64,000 nucleotides of DNA from Mimachlamys varia (lineage: Eukaryota > Mollusca > Bivalvia > Pectinida > Pectinidae): positions 28,985,405 through 29,049,404 of the forward strand of contig OX392530.1 of the NCBI GenBank assembly GCA_947623455.1, given 5' to 3'. The translations under genes were made by a program, and so were the position numbers. The notes under the pieces were generated by a model. It did not search any database and was not told the origin of the DNA. It was given only the letters and a program-made list of their open reading frames with translations. This document shows positions 32,452 through 43,327 of this stretch, piece by piece; position 1 is the stretch's first letter; each line of letters begins with the position of its first letter.

Positions 32452-32838
32452 CGCAATCTGATTATATCTTGATCTCCGCGCCGTTCCGTAAACTTGTCTT
32501 TGCTGCGTCAAGATCTGAGGACGTTCCATACGGGGTCACGTTCATATGACCTTTTGCAAGCCAATCAAATTACCACTTTCAGAATCTGAAATGTGAATTT
32601 TTGAGGCAACAAATCGTGCATAATTGTTAGTACCGTGGTACGTTTAGTCATTTCGTCACAACAAGCTAGTGTACTTATTGTGACGAATTTACCTACTGCA
32701 GGTGACGGTGTCATTAGAAAATTCTACTAAAGTGGAGGCGACAAAGGTCATCGGGACATGACCCCTTATGGGATGTCCTCAGCAGAGAGAAATTACGGAA
32801 CGGCGCGAAGATCGAGATATAATTTTAATCAGATTGAC
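32452..32838. mobile_element. Foldback/MITE with CTCCGCGCCGTTCCGTAA ends
   Basis: About 385 bp with inverted ends of ~75 bp: CTTGATCTCCGCGCCGTTCC near 32468 faces GGAACGGCGCGAAGATCGAG near 32797, continuing through GAGGACGTTCCATACGGGGT / ACCCCTTATGGGATGTCCTC. An inner hairpin CGTCACAACAAG / CTTATTGTGACG sits at 32656-32686. Non-coding. Confidence 0.75.
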
Positions 32839-33079
32839 GAAAGAGGTAAGCGGGGGTGATTGGTGTCTATGGGCTGCTCTAGTTTGATTTATTAATCCAT
32901 TTGTTCTTATGAACTTACTGAACTATAACATTTCATATTTTGTATAAAATACAAATATCTGCACATTCAAAAATTGTGGGAGGTTTTCTCGTGCTTGCAT
33001 ATTGTATTATTAGAATAGTGTTTAATTCTTATCCATAAACGAGACCGTACTGATTTTAATTGTGTGTAGTTTTGAATGG

Positions 33080-33505
33080 TTTGGTGTTTGTTTTTTTTAT
33101 TATTACCATATTAAGTATTGCTGAAGCAATGCATGCCCCCTACCGGCCCCCACAAACTATAAATATACAATGATTCGTTAAACAAATTACAAGGACTTAG
33201 ATATCACCATGATGTATCTGTAAACTAAATTTCAGTTCAATATGTGCACACGTTGCAGAGATAATGCACAAAAACTGAATTTTTGCTTAATCCAAGGGCC
33301 GTAACTCTGTATAAAATCATTCAACTGAAACCAAAATAAGAACTTGACGTAGATATTCTCATAATGTATCTGTATACCAAATTGCAATTAAATATGTATC
33401 GTTGCAGAGATAATGCTATGAATCCACCAAAAAGGTGACAGACAGACAGACGGCAGGTTAACTGATAGTCCCCTCCAGTTTTGCCGGTCGGGGACTTACA
33501 ACCGA
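33080..33505. repeat. TAGTCCCC-type dispersed repeat copy
   Basis: Ends with a hairpin TAGTCCCCTCCAGTTTTGCC / GGTCGGGGACT (33467-33500) preceded by an ACAGACAG run. Core units with ATGTATCTGTA..CTAAATT occur twice. Related to the 3832 element. Confidence 0.55.
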
Positions 33506-33732
33506 GAGAAACATATATAATTAATGTAGAAAGTTTGATAATAAGTTTTGTCAGATTACTTAAAAAGTCAAGAATGGCCGGTTGCTATCAAGCCCTGACA
33601 ACGAGAGTCCAGTCTCCAGCCACAGACGAACTAGAACTGCCTACATAAAACACCAAAAGGAAGTCATACATGCAAAAAATGTATCCCGAGCATTTTCCTA
33701 TACTCTCGCACTGGATATTAGCTAAACACATA

Positions 33733-33979
33733 TACTGTAAAAGTCAGTATTTTCGCGCGAGGATTTTTTCGCTTAGTCAGACTCCAGACTGTTCGCGATG
33801 TGGAAATTTTCGCGCTGCAGTCATGCTGTTTTGCACAATGTACATATAATACTTACTATTACATAATGTAAAGTTTAAATATTGTTGAATATGTTCACGT
33901 GTGGATATATTTGCGGAGATTAAATGACAGCGAAATAAGCGAAAATGGCCACACTGCCAAAAATTCCGCTTTTACAGTA
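33733..33979. mobile_element. TA-flanked MITE with CTGTAAAAG ends
   Basis: 247 bp: TACTGTAAAAGTCAGTATTT at the left, AATTCCGCTTTTACAGTA at the right, TA at each end. GC-rich patches TTCGCGCGAGG and TTCGCGCTGC inside. Tc1/mariner-type target. Confidence 0.75.
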
Positions 33980-34354
33980 TATAGCAAGCCAAAGTTCCAT
34001 AATTATTTTTTGATTTCCATAATTCATTTATGGAAATACATAATTATTGGTATCCATTTATTCGACTTTTGGATATCCAAAAGTATAGGCGATTTATTGA
34101 CATTAGAAAATGAATGATGGAATCCAATTAATGAATCATGGATATCCAAAAATGTATTATAGATATCCATAAATGGGGACTTTTCCCCCAATTTGGCTTT
34201 CCATACAAATATGACTTTGTGCTTAATCAATAAATGTTTAGGCATTGGTTGATATTTTGAATTAGTTTGAAATAAATATTGTTATTGAAATACTATGCGA
34301 CTTTTTATACGTGTTGTTGATAATTCTTTTTGATTTGTATACGTAGCCGACTAA

Positions 34355-34363
34355 TATAAATAG
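34355..34363 (+). promoter_or_regulatory. Possible TATA box of receptor gene
   Basis: TATAAATAG lies 187 nt upstream of the receptor ATG, in otherwise gene-free DNA. A second TATAAATAAT lies at about 34404. Either could position the transcription start; no initiator spacing decides between them. Confidence 0.3.
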
Positions 34364-34541
34364 ATGGTGTTCAGTCATGTGCAATGACGCGGAGAAATTC
34401 TGTCTATAAATAATATGCTAAATCTGACGTGGATCAACACATAGCGACGTCAGGTACATAACAAGGTGAGCCCACAGTAAGACTGTTGGAGTTTGATTAG
34501 GTGGTTATTGAGTGTCTCACCGTGAACACCTTTAGGACATT

Positions 34542-35945
34542 ATGGACGTCTTCCTCCATTTGCTTGTGTTAGCCTGCGCTTGTTTATACGGAGTCCAAAG
34601 TGCAACAAGGCAGGAGGTACACAATTTACAAGACAGTATATATTTAACTTACAACAAAGATCTCGGGCCGAACTTCAACCAGTCTCAACCAGTCGCCCTT
34701 TATTTCATGTTCAATTTGTTCACACTCAACGAGTTTGATGATAAAACCGGAAAACTTGTAGTTCTAGGAGTTTCAACCATTCAGTGGCAGGACGATAGAT
34801 TTGTTTGGAATCCTCTCCAACACGGAAACACAACCGAAATAATGATGCCACAGTCGAAAGTATGGATTCCACATCTCTTCGTTGCAAAACCATTCGATAA
34901 CGTTAAAAAGATAGGAAACGACTTTGTTCAGGTAATATACACTCCTGACGGGTGGGCAGATTGGAATGTTCCGGACTTGCTCGAAGTTTCCTGCACAGCC
35001 AACGTAGCGTACTACCCGTTCGACCGACAAACTTGTGAAATATACATCATTCCTTGGGCATACGCTAAAGGTACCTTCGATTTTAGACTTCCTATTGACA
35101 CTATGACACAACTAGACTTCATAGAAAACGGAATATGGAAGGTTTTGTCGACAGAAATAAAGATTAATAAGCACACAGATGGTGATATTGTGATGATGGT
35201 GATCAAATTTCAAAGACGTCCACTTTTTGTGATTCTGAATCTCTTCTTACCAATATTCGTGGTGGGAGTGCTTAATGTATTTGTGTTTCTCCTGCCGCCT
35301 GATCCAGGAGAAAGAAGCGCCTTTGGGGTGACTGTGTTACTGGCCATGGCGGTGTTTCTGTCGATTGTGTCTGACAAACTACCTAGTACATCTGAACCTC
35401 ATATTGCCCGTATTACTTTATACATTCTTTCTCAGCTGATAATTAGTGCTCTGATCATGGTATTCACGGTGTTTACCCTTGTATTGTACACCAATAAAGA
35501 TGATAAACCGGTTCCTCAATGGGTCCAACGTTTGGTATTGTCGTGCACGAAACGACGGGAAAATCTAAAGCAAGGAACACAAGAAAGTCGGAGTGACGAT
35601 GACGAACCAAGCAGACATAGACAGAGAAAATGGCATCCAGCAAATAAGCGGTATGTGCCTGATAACATGGAAATAAACGACAAACACAAAGGCTATCCGA
35701 ATACAAATACCGAAAACTATGGTCGCAAACAGGGAAGATCTAATGAGATTTATGAAGATCGACCATCTACCGCTTCCAGAGACCGCCCAGAAGTGGTTGT
35801 GGAGGACTCGCGTCCAAGTATAACATGGAATGATGTTGCTAAGTGGTTTGATAACGTCTGTCTGTCGTTGTTTATATTCCTCAATCTATGTATCATTGTA
35901 GTTCAAATCACAGACTCTGCCATTTATATGAATGCTGATTTTTAA
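34542..35945 (+). CDS. Cys-loop ligand-gated ion channel subunit (nicotinic receptor-like), intronless
   Basis: Single exon, 467 aa, first ATG followed by a hydrophobic signal peptide (LLVLACACLYGVQS, residues ~7-20). Extracellular domain: LGPNFNQS, W82QDDRFVWNP (loop D/beta-2 signature), VWIPHLF (loop A region) and the Cys-loop C151-C165 with exactly 13 residues between the cysteines, including YYPFD. TM1 ~229-251 begins after QRRPLF. TM2 ~257-278 is preceded by PPDPGERSAFG; the GE/R before TM2 without the extra Pro of anion channels suggests cation selectivity. TM3 ~291-316, a ~120-residue charged cytoplasmic loop, TM4 ~437-459. There is no vicinal Cys pair in loop C (residues ~193-213), so it is not a classical ACh-binding alpha subunit. 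N-glycosylation sequons N46 and N96. Absence of introns suggests origin by retroposition, or intron loss, within the expanded molluscan receptor family. Ligand unknown. Confidence 0.9.
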   Translation: MDVFLHLLVLACACLYGVQSATRQEVHNLQDSIYLTYNKDLGPNFNQSQPVALYFMFNLFTLNEFDDKTGKLVVLGVSTIQWQDDRFVWNPLQHGNTTEIMMPQSKVWIPHLFVAKPFDNVKKIGNDFVQVIYTPDGWADWNVPDLLEVSCTANVAYYPFDRQTCEIYIIPWAYAKGTFDFRLPIDTMTQLDFIENGIWKVLSTEIKINKHTDGDIVMMVIKFQRRPLFVILNLFLPIFVVGVLNVFVFLLPPDPGERSAFGVTVLLAMAVFLSIVSDKLPSTSEPHIARITLYILSQLIISALIMVFTVFTLVLYTNKDDKPVPQWVQRLVLSCTKRRENLKQGTQESRSDDDEPSRHRQRKWHPANKRYVPDNMEINDKHKGYPNTNTENYGRKQGRSNEIYEDRPSTASRDRPEVVVEDSRPSITWNDVAKWFDNVCLSLFIFLNLCIIVVQITDSAIYMNADF

Positions 35946-37779
35946 CTTTTTTTTTATCTATTTTTTTTCTTCAATTTGCACCCGTCTGGTTGATAAAATT
36001 TGAATAACGTAAGTAAAATCCCCAAAATGTTCTATCAATATTTTACTAAGGGTAAGACTGTTTCTGACTCATTTTTACAAAGTCATGATACAGTACTTGT
36101 ACTAAATAGATATTAAGCATTATTATGCGTATTTTCACGTTTGTTGAAATACATCTAGGCGAGAAAAATGGAACATACCATAAAATCTCCTGTTAGATAT
36201 AGAAAATATTTTTAATTAAAATATTTCCCGAGTTAAACTTTAGAAGATATTTTTATCCTATACTACGTTTTCTATTGAAATTTGTTGCATAGACTGTTAT
36301 TTTTATGGTGGTTGCTTAAAAAATTGTTTTATTTTTCATATCAGGCATTCCTTTTGTTTTTATTATCCTCAATGCTTTTGGTTTCTCGAAATCAAACAAA
36401 TGTAAAATACATGTATTTTCAGCATTGTCCGGAATATTTATTAAATTCTATTTCAAAATTTGGTTCATGTAATGTGCGTTTCATTTTGAAATACTTCACA
36501 GTAGACCTATTGCACAATATAATAAACGTTAACTCTATTCCATGCTTTGAACACCGTGTACCAAATACACATCAATATATATATATATCTTCGCTTGCTA
36601 AACACGATACTGTAAGTCAGTGAAGCGACAAAAAACAGCTTAACAGTACGTAAATTTTATTTGCCCCCAGGGAACGAGTGATGGTTAATTTGCATTCTTA
36701 ACATGATACATATTTTATATACATTCTGTATGTTAACCGCAGTAGTAAGTTTGTAAGCTTGAGTCTACCTGTTGTTTTTAAAAACATCACATGTTATATT
36801 TTGACGTCAATGTGTGGGCTGACATTATTTATTCTTCACTAACGGTTGACTGGGCAACATTTCCCAAACATTTTGAAAATTAAAAAAGAGGTAATACTAA
36901 AATAAGAGAAAGAAACCTCTTAAACTAGATATTCGACTGATAGCATGAGCCTTCGCAGTATTATTAATTTTACCTGCCTTTTAAATGTAACAGAGGAGGG
37001 CAATATGTCACAGATACTTGGCTCTTCTATCAATGTACCTATAAATAGAGGAACTAATTCCAGTGTTCATGTAATATTCATTTTCATTAAATGAGTGTAT
37101 AAACGGTTGTATGATGCAGTTTAATTCATTTATTTTCGGCACACTGTATCTTTTACTAAAAGGTGCAGCGTATGTATTACGTCATCCTCCATAGAAAATG
37201 AGCTTTTTAATATAATTTTTAACCGAGTTTAAAAATTCTTTTTTGATATGAATACGAGTGCTAGATTATGTTTATTATATAGGTTGAGAACGGTGCTAGA
37301 AAAATAATGTGTTTTCAATTATTCTCTTATACTGAGACAATAACGGGACGTCATGTAAAATAATGTGACATTATTAATATATGATGTCACGATAGGTCGT
37401 TTGATTTGGTGGGCACGTTTTGCATCAAGCGGGGCATGCATACCTCTGGCGTAATGGTAAATCGGTACTAAACCAACTTTGTTGGAGTAATACATTGGTA
37501 TTTTTTAACAAAACTGACCGAAAATTAGCATTCTTAAAGAAGATATTTCTACTGACCAGTACCATATAGATAGACAGGACGCCTCGAAACATGCCCCCTT
37601 GTCACGTATAGGCGTATCTAACATCCGGTCAAATTCGGAGAGAAAAAAGTATCTCGGAAACGACGTATAGTGCTCCTACAATAACACGGCTCATTTGCTG
37701 AGTTAATGTATGTGAGCTATATACTTAAGGATTGGTTGTCATATTGTTGACATGCATTGGTGTATAACATACATTGGCG
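35946..37779. other. Receptor 3' flank, no other feature
   Basis: AT-rich. Contains the candidate poly(A) signal and a short TA run near 36575. No further gene or repeat recognised. Confidence 0.4.
36521..36526 (+). terminator. Candidate polyadenylation signal for receptor gene
   Basis: AATAAA about 575 nt after the receptor stop codon, in AT-rich DNA without other features. By motif only; other signals are possible in such AT-rich sequence. Confidence 0.25.
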
Positions 37780-39690
37780 ATGATATCGATGTTCTTCTGC
37801 ATGCCCCGACATCTCTTGGGTATCGAATGTCTTCGGTGTGTTTCTGCTGTAAAGCCTCTATCGACGTCATCAGATGGTATCCAGTCCTCTTCAGATGTTT
37901 CTACCCTAAACCATAAAATCCTACGGCTGGTGGGTCAGCAGTGGTGGCCAAACCTATACTCGTCTATGTTGGCTTCCACATTGGCTCGTCTTGTCGGAGC
38001 CTTAGCCAGCACGATGCTCCCTCAGCAACTTCTGTCAAACGTCTAATGGCTGCACGTAAATCTCTTCCGATGACTCCCAGTGTCTGCAACATCCTCCATG
38101 GGGATTGAGCGGGGAAACCCACTGCAGCCCACCTCCACTGAGAAGAGCCATGTAGTCAATCTTTTGTTCTTGCACTTTGCCATCAACTCATCTCACTTGT
38201 TCTTCTCCCTTTCATGAGCTTCCTTACAACTTCTTCCCATGGCAATGTAAGCTCTATTGCGATGAGGAGTTTGGACCGCTGCGATGACAACACAATATCA
38301 AGCCGCTGTGTTGTATTTACAACGTCTGGGATGCGAGCTGTCTGTCCTTTCAACATTTATCTACCATGTCTGAGCTTTGTCCAGGATAGAAGAGTTGCTT
38401 TCCTTTCCCCCTCCTTGCTTGGCAAGCCGTATACCAGTCTGTCATGTGCTATGCGGTTTGTCTCCTCTTCTTCCATTCCTCTACCTCCATGATGTCAGCC
38501 AGTACTCGTAGTACAGTACCTTGTCATGTCGTCATCGGTATCTCCCTTGCTGTAGTGCCTTCTTGCATACAGACAAGATGTGAGACATTGTGCCCCTGCT
38601 GGTTTCACAATCTGCACCTCGTGTCTTCCGTCATTCCCCACTGGTGTAAGTTAGTGGGCGATGGGAGAGTGTCTTACATCGATCTCAGCATGAATAATAT
38701 CCTAAATAGTTGCATCATCCATAGTTCTGCACATGTAAGCTTTCTCTCCGAGAGGTTTCATTTGGTCCATGCACTCGGTTTTCTCAGTTAAACATATTTC
38801 TGCTTGCGTTTCTCCTCCTCTACTCTCTGTACTTCCTTCTGAACCATCTACCGGCGCTCCTGAGTTTTGGCCCTTCCCCACTGCTAAAAACAGCCGACTC
38901 CTTGCCGTCCGGTACATTTGTTACCAATGATGTCCCTAAACTCCAGATTCCTCGGCAGTAGTTAATGCAGACCACTTCTTTCCCGTTCTTGTCTGCATCC
39001 TTTCTCAACTATATTTGGATCTCTAGGATCCCGTAATGTCATCACTAGCCTGCACTTTGACACTTTTAACTCCTCCATAATTCCCGTTAGCGGTAATTGT
39101 AGTTCTGAAGAATGTCCATATAAGCCGATGTCTGTAAAACCTGGCGGAACTCCTAGCTACTTCCTCAAATAACCATTAACCATCCTTCCTAAAGACTCCA
39201 CTGTCATCATATGGGGATCTCATAAAGCAGCAGCCATGCCAATCTTGGTAGCATGGCATGCTGGTACATACAGGCTTTCTACTCTCCTGGAAGATCGAAC
39301 TTGTTTATCTTCTCCATTCATTGGTTCACCTTGGACGAAGTGTTCTTTTGGTTCTGACTGTCACAAAGTGTCATGAAACCATTGCCAATGGCATTTGATG
39401 CGGTTATCTATGATTGAATGGGTCTCTTCTCCCTGTACCTTCAGCGTAAACTAAATGTATCGACCGAGTCACCCCTTCTTTACTATCAAGCAGAGATTTC
39501 TTAAGCTTGAACTTAATCCGTGCCCATGAGACACCTCCACTAACGCACACAGAACCCACCTTGCTCGAACGTGCTTTGTGGTTGTAACGTTCAGGTCGTC
39601 CATGAAGCCTCGGTGGACTTGTTTGTAAATAATACATCCTAATAGACTGCATCCTCGGTCCTCTCATTGGTGTATATTTACATTCTGATT
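37780..39690 (-). pseudogene. Decayed LINE: RT plus zinc knuckle plus restriction-like endonuclease
   Basis: Read on the minus strand, several frames carry pieces of one retroelement protein. An RT catalytic core GFMDDLNVTTTKH occurs near 39600 (the YxDD box as FMDD). A later RT/thumb segment reads YLRKYLGVPPGFTDIGLYG, then LQLPLTGIMEELKVSKCRLV and MTLRDPRD (about 39000-39170). Near 38540-38620 is a degenerate knuckle, DCETSRGTMSHILSVC, followed by KKALQQGRYR, a stop, RHDKVL. Near 38230-38310 is RLDIVLSSQRSKLLIAIELT, a PD-(D/E)xK-like patch in which the usual PD is LD. After it come VGFPAQSPWRMLQTLGV and a final Trp-rich end. Stops and frame changes are frequent, and the 5' part is missing, as in 5'-truncated LINEs. 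Zinc knuckle followed by PD-(D/E)xK is the layout of RLE-type LINEs (R2/NeSL/Hero-like). It is non-functional. Confidence 0.65.
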
Positions 39691-40842
39691 GTTTCCACTT
39701 CATGTTATTGTACCAACTGAAAACAAGTACTAGCTTATGAATAGAACATGAATACAGTATGAATGCATCCATTCACGTGGATTACGTATGACGTAATATA
39801 TGAGTCTTTTTCAATGCGAGTTTTGCCGCCCCGCTTCGGAATAACATGGAAAACGCCCCCGCGTCAAACGCTCAAATGACTATACCGGTAAAATATTGGC
39901 GCCAATTTTACTCAAATTAGGGCTGTTCCACCAATTTCATTTAACGGACGGTACGATAACAAACGCAGTTGATTCACCAGTTTTTCAAGAAATAAGAAAT
40001 TTCATCAAGCATTTGTTCAATAGTAAAAATGTAAATACATGTCTATGGATTGAACGGCGTTTGTTTGTTTGTTTTTTTTTCATTTTATTTCCATGCTGGT
40101 ATAAATGCAAAGCGGTTACATCCATATTGACCATGAAGCCCTAGTGGGCTTTATGCAAAATGGGTGTTACCGATTTTCATGCATACTGGCATGAAAATTA
40201 AAACGTCGCCTACACTGAGACTTCGATGTATTTTGCTATGACATCTATGGCTGCTAAGAAAGAAAAAGATTATAACTCTGGAGAATCTTTGTTTTCGTTT
40301 GGTCATAACATCAATCCTGTGTCTTTGGCAGTCAAGAATTTCAGCAGTTACATCTGGAGACAGTGTGGTTTCCATTTGCCCACAGTTGCTTGATTTCTGT
40401 TTCACCATCGCTACAGCGAAATGAAGGATTATTGAGAAGGCCCTATCGAGCGATTGTGGACAACCAGTGATACTGCTTATATGGCAGAGACTGTTTTGCC
40501 TCCACTGCGGACAGCTTGCGTCTCATGTAACTCTACCGGAATCGTGGGACTTGTCTTACTGGCGTGTGATGATGTATAACTAGGTGATTTGTCAGGCTAA
40601 GGAACACAACAAGCTCGGAAAGATATTACGTCTTTCCCTTAAAATATTTATTTTGAAACAGGTTCCCTGATTTTCTTGGGGATCGGACCCCGGTTTCGTG
40701 AACGTTTCTTACCATAAAAATCTCCATAGGACAACGTTACAGAAGTAAAGTAAAATTCCATTGATTAAGATTCCTACCTTAAATTTCTGTAAAGCTTTCC
40801 TGTGCAAATTTTAATGTGTAATGACAATGCAACTGGGGCAAG
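39691..40842. other. Intergenic, unassigned
   Basis: A minus-strand open frame of 85 codons at 40151-40408 (MVKQKSSNCGQMETTLSPD...) has no family I recognise and no clear splice context, so it is not called. No array or element end was recognised. Confidence 0.3.
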
Positions 40843-41092
40843 GACCCATATTCATGAAACCATTCTCATGCTTAAACATGGATTTTGTGTTCAAATCAAC
40901 TTTCTTGAAACTCGCTAAAAACACTTTCAACGATAAAATTTCAAGATACAGTTTGCTGCTGTAAGTATCTTCAATGTTTTCCCAAATCATGAACAGAATA
41001 AAACTTTTCTATTTAGCTTCTAGCCAAAACAAGGAATTACTTGAGCACAAAATCCATGTTTGAGCACGAGAACGGTTTCATGAATACGGGCC
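40843..41092. mobile_element. Inverted-repeat element with CCGTATTCATGAAAC ends
   Basis: About 250 bp: left CCCATATTCATGAAACCATT and CTTAAACATGGATTTTGTG, right the inverse CACAAAATCCATGTTTGAGC and GGTTTCATGAATACGGGCC. A MITE-like layout; target duplication not determined. Confidence 0.7.
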
Positions 41093-41379
41093 GTGGTGAA
41101 ACATGGACGTACGTCTGTCCTGAACTCAGCATTACGGACAGTTACTGCATTTCATTGCTTCACGAGGTCTACTTAGAACTCGCTCTACGTTTCCTGTTTT
41201 TCTTTTCATGAAGCATGTAAATTGTTCCTATCTTATCAGTGGTTGAAATGGGGTGCTGTGGCTTCGGGTGTTTTGTTTTAGAAGCCAATGTGAAGAAGTT
41301 CGTTGGGTACCTGGCCTGTCTACACATTATAATCCCACGCAACAATATTGGCACAGACAAATAAGTAACACAAGTCAAT

Positions 41380-41745
41380 ATAAAATGTACAAATGTATAC
41401 TCGACAAAGGACGATCAATCCAAACTGTGTATTTAGATTTTATGAAGGCATTTGACACCATACCACATAAGCGCTTAATCGCCAAATTGTATTCATATGG
41501 GCTATCTTCCGAGATCATTAAATGTGTACAGTGTTTCATATCAAAAAAGAAACAGCGAGTATCAGTAAAAGGCGAAGCTTCAAAATGGACAAATGTAACC
41601 AGTGGTATTCCTCAAGGTAGTGTTCTCGTTCCATCATTATTTGTAATTGATATATCAATGACTAACCATAATCTATCAAAGCAGCAGCATTCCTATTCGC
41701 GGACGACATTAAGATTTATAATCACAGGGACAACATTACCTTTAA
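41380..41745 (+). pseudogene. Non-LTR reverse transcriptase fragment
   Basis: One frame reads ILDKGRSIQTVYLDFMKAFD (motif A), TIPHKRLIAKLYSYGLSSEI, then KKKQRVSVKGEASKWTNV and TSGIPQGSVLVPSLFVIDI (motif B). After a short frame change FLFADDIKIYNHRDN (the catalytic FADD box) follows near 41690-41720. This is an RT core piece of a LINE with the order A-B-C intact. It stops where the foldback/MITE sequence begins (about 41745), suggesting that the element interrupted or truncated it. No start, endonuclease or ORF1 is visible; pseudogene. Confidence 0.75.
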
Positions 41746-42235
41746 AGCTTTCCAGATCGAAATATCGACCCCACTTACCTTCCTTGCGTCAAAAATCACA
41801 TTTCTAGTTGAGGTACGAAAAAACGCTTGGTACCGTTGGAAAGATGGATAATTTTTATTTCATAACCCTCCTAAATGCAAGTCAAATATATCCTCCTTCC
41901 GCAGAAATAATCTTCATTTCCTCCAAAAACATGCAAAATTTCCGTGTCTCAAAGTTTTCGGCGGCTTGCCGGCCATTTTTTTTACATATTCATGAAGTTG
42001 ACGTCACTGCACGTGGAGGCCTTACGCTGTCATTGGATGGCGGTATTTCTTTAAATTTAGGCATCCAATGACAGCAAAAGACCAGCACGCGGGGTGACGT
42101 CAACCTCATGAATATGTAAAAAAAAATGGCCGGCAAGCCGCCGAAAACTTTGAGACACGGAAATTATGCGTGTTTTTGGAGGAAATGGAGATTATTTCTG
42201 CTTTTGTTTTGTAAAAATGCCCCCCACCCCCTATT
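41745..42235. mobile_element. Foldback element with ~107-bp arms
   Basis: Arms 41901-42007 and 42094-42201 are near-complementary (TTTTCGGCGGCTTGCCGGCC ... GGCCGGCAAGCCGCCGAAAA), with a nested GCTGTCATTGGATG / CATCCAATGACAGC stem (42027-42040, 42062-42075). The left flank 41745-41930 (CCAGATCGAAATATCGACCC, GGTACCGTTGGAAAGATGGA) also lies inside the hAT-type MITE at 43328, so the two are related. The element truncates the RT fragment. Confidence 0.8.
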
Positions 42236-42304
42236 GCAAAGTAGACAGTCGTGTTACATGTTACTACGAAAGCCTATTAGGTTCATTTTTAAAAGCAAAA
42301 TAAA

Positions 42305-42487
42305 AATATGTATCTCGTTAAAACGCGATAATTATCTCGTTAAAACACGATAGCTATCTCGTTAAAACTAGATAATTATATATCTCGTTAAAACGCGATA
42401 ATTATCTCGTTAAAACTCGTTAGTTAATTATCTCGTTAAAACGCGTTAGTGATCTCGTTATTTAAAACGGGATACTTATCTCGTTAA
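42305..42487. repeat. ATCTCGTTAAAACGCGATA tandem array
   Basis: Nine or so degenerate units of ATCTCGTTAAAACGCGATA with TAATT spacers; adjoining GATA-ATTATC junctions create short inverted repeats. It ends at the TTAA used by the next MITE. Confidence 0.85.
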
Positions 42488-42837
42488 AGGCCCAATAATA
42501 CGTAACTTTCGGCAAAACTTGAAGCGAAAATCAAGCCTAATAACTTATTATATATAGATTAACTGTTATCAGCTATATTCAAGATGAATTCTTTCGCGGT
42601 TACCGATACAGCAGCAGTTGAAACACGCTTTTTGTAAACACGCGTCCATTTCGAACCGTCTTCTACCTTAGGTTTGTTATTGAAGTGGGCCCCACCTGAA
42701 CTATTTTCGATTCTTTGGATTTTTTTGTCAGGAGTTTCTTGTTAGTTACCGCTCAGGTTTACTTCGTTTTAGGCTTATTTTTGCATGGTTATCAACTGGG
42801 TTTTTTTCAGAATTTTTCAGAATCACATATTGGGCCT
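42488..42837. mobile_element. TTAA-flanked MITE (AGGCCCAATA), copy 2
   Basis: 350 bp, flanked by TTAA (42484-42487 and 42838-42841), ends AGGCCCAATAATACGTAACT and ...CACATATTGGGCCT. It is the reverse complement of the 25597 copy. Confidence 0.8.
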
Positions 42838-43327
42838 TTAAACAAGTTATGTTTCTTTTAAAATTTGAAAAGAATTTTGTTTCTGATAAGTCTCTCTGAA
42901 AGGAGTAATGTCAAATTGAATTGACATGTCCGTAAACAAGCAAATTCATAGAATTAATATTTTCTGCGCGCTTTTCCCAGTAATCATATTGTAGGTAAAA
43001 CTCTTGAAATTTTGATGTTGACACAATATGTATAGCATAAAAATTGAATAAAACTAAAGCCTTATTCACAGAAATTGGTTAATATTTGTTAGCGTGATTG
43101 CACGGAATCATTAATCATTAATTATAGTGTTAAAGTAATTCACAATTGCATAATATAGTATATAATATAAAAAATGGCGGACAATTTTGAATTTACATCT
43201 TCTTTCACATTTTCTTACAAAAACTGACAATACTTTTCCTATTGACGGACAGAAAGGTCATCTACAAAAACGTGTCTTAGATTTCTAAAATTGAAGTAAT
43301 TACGATTTTATGGTCTCTAGGTGGGAT

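Noticed and set aside
34355..34376. TATA box plus TCAGTC initiator as a defined core promoter
   Set aside because: The spacing (about 18 nt) is too short for a TATA-initiator pair, and a second TATA-like motif lies nearby; only a weak promoter call was kept.
40151..40408. 85-codon minus-strand frame MVKQKSSNCGQMETTLSPD
   Set aside because: Composition is gene-like in part, but there is no recognised domain, partner exon or promoter; it could be a first exon of an unseen gene but cannot be supported.
41253..41380. N-terminal part of the 184-codon frame upstream of the RT homology
   Set aside because: Only the segment from about 41380 resembles RT; the first ~40 codons show no similarity and are likely chance open sequence.
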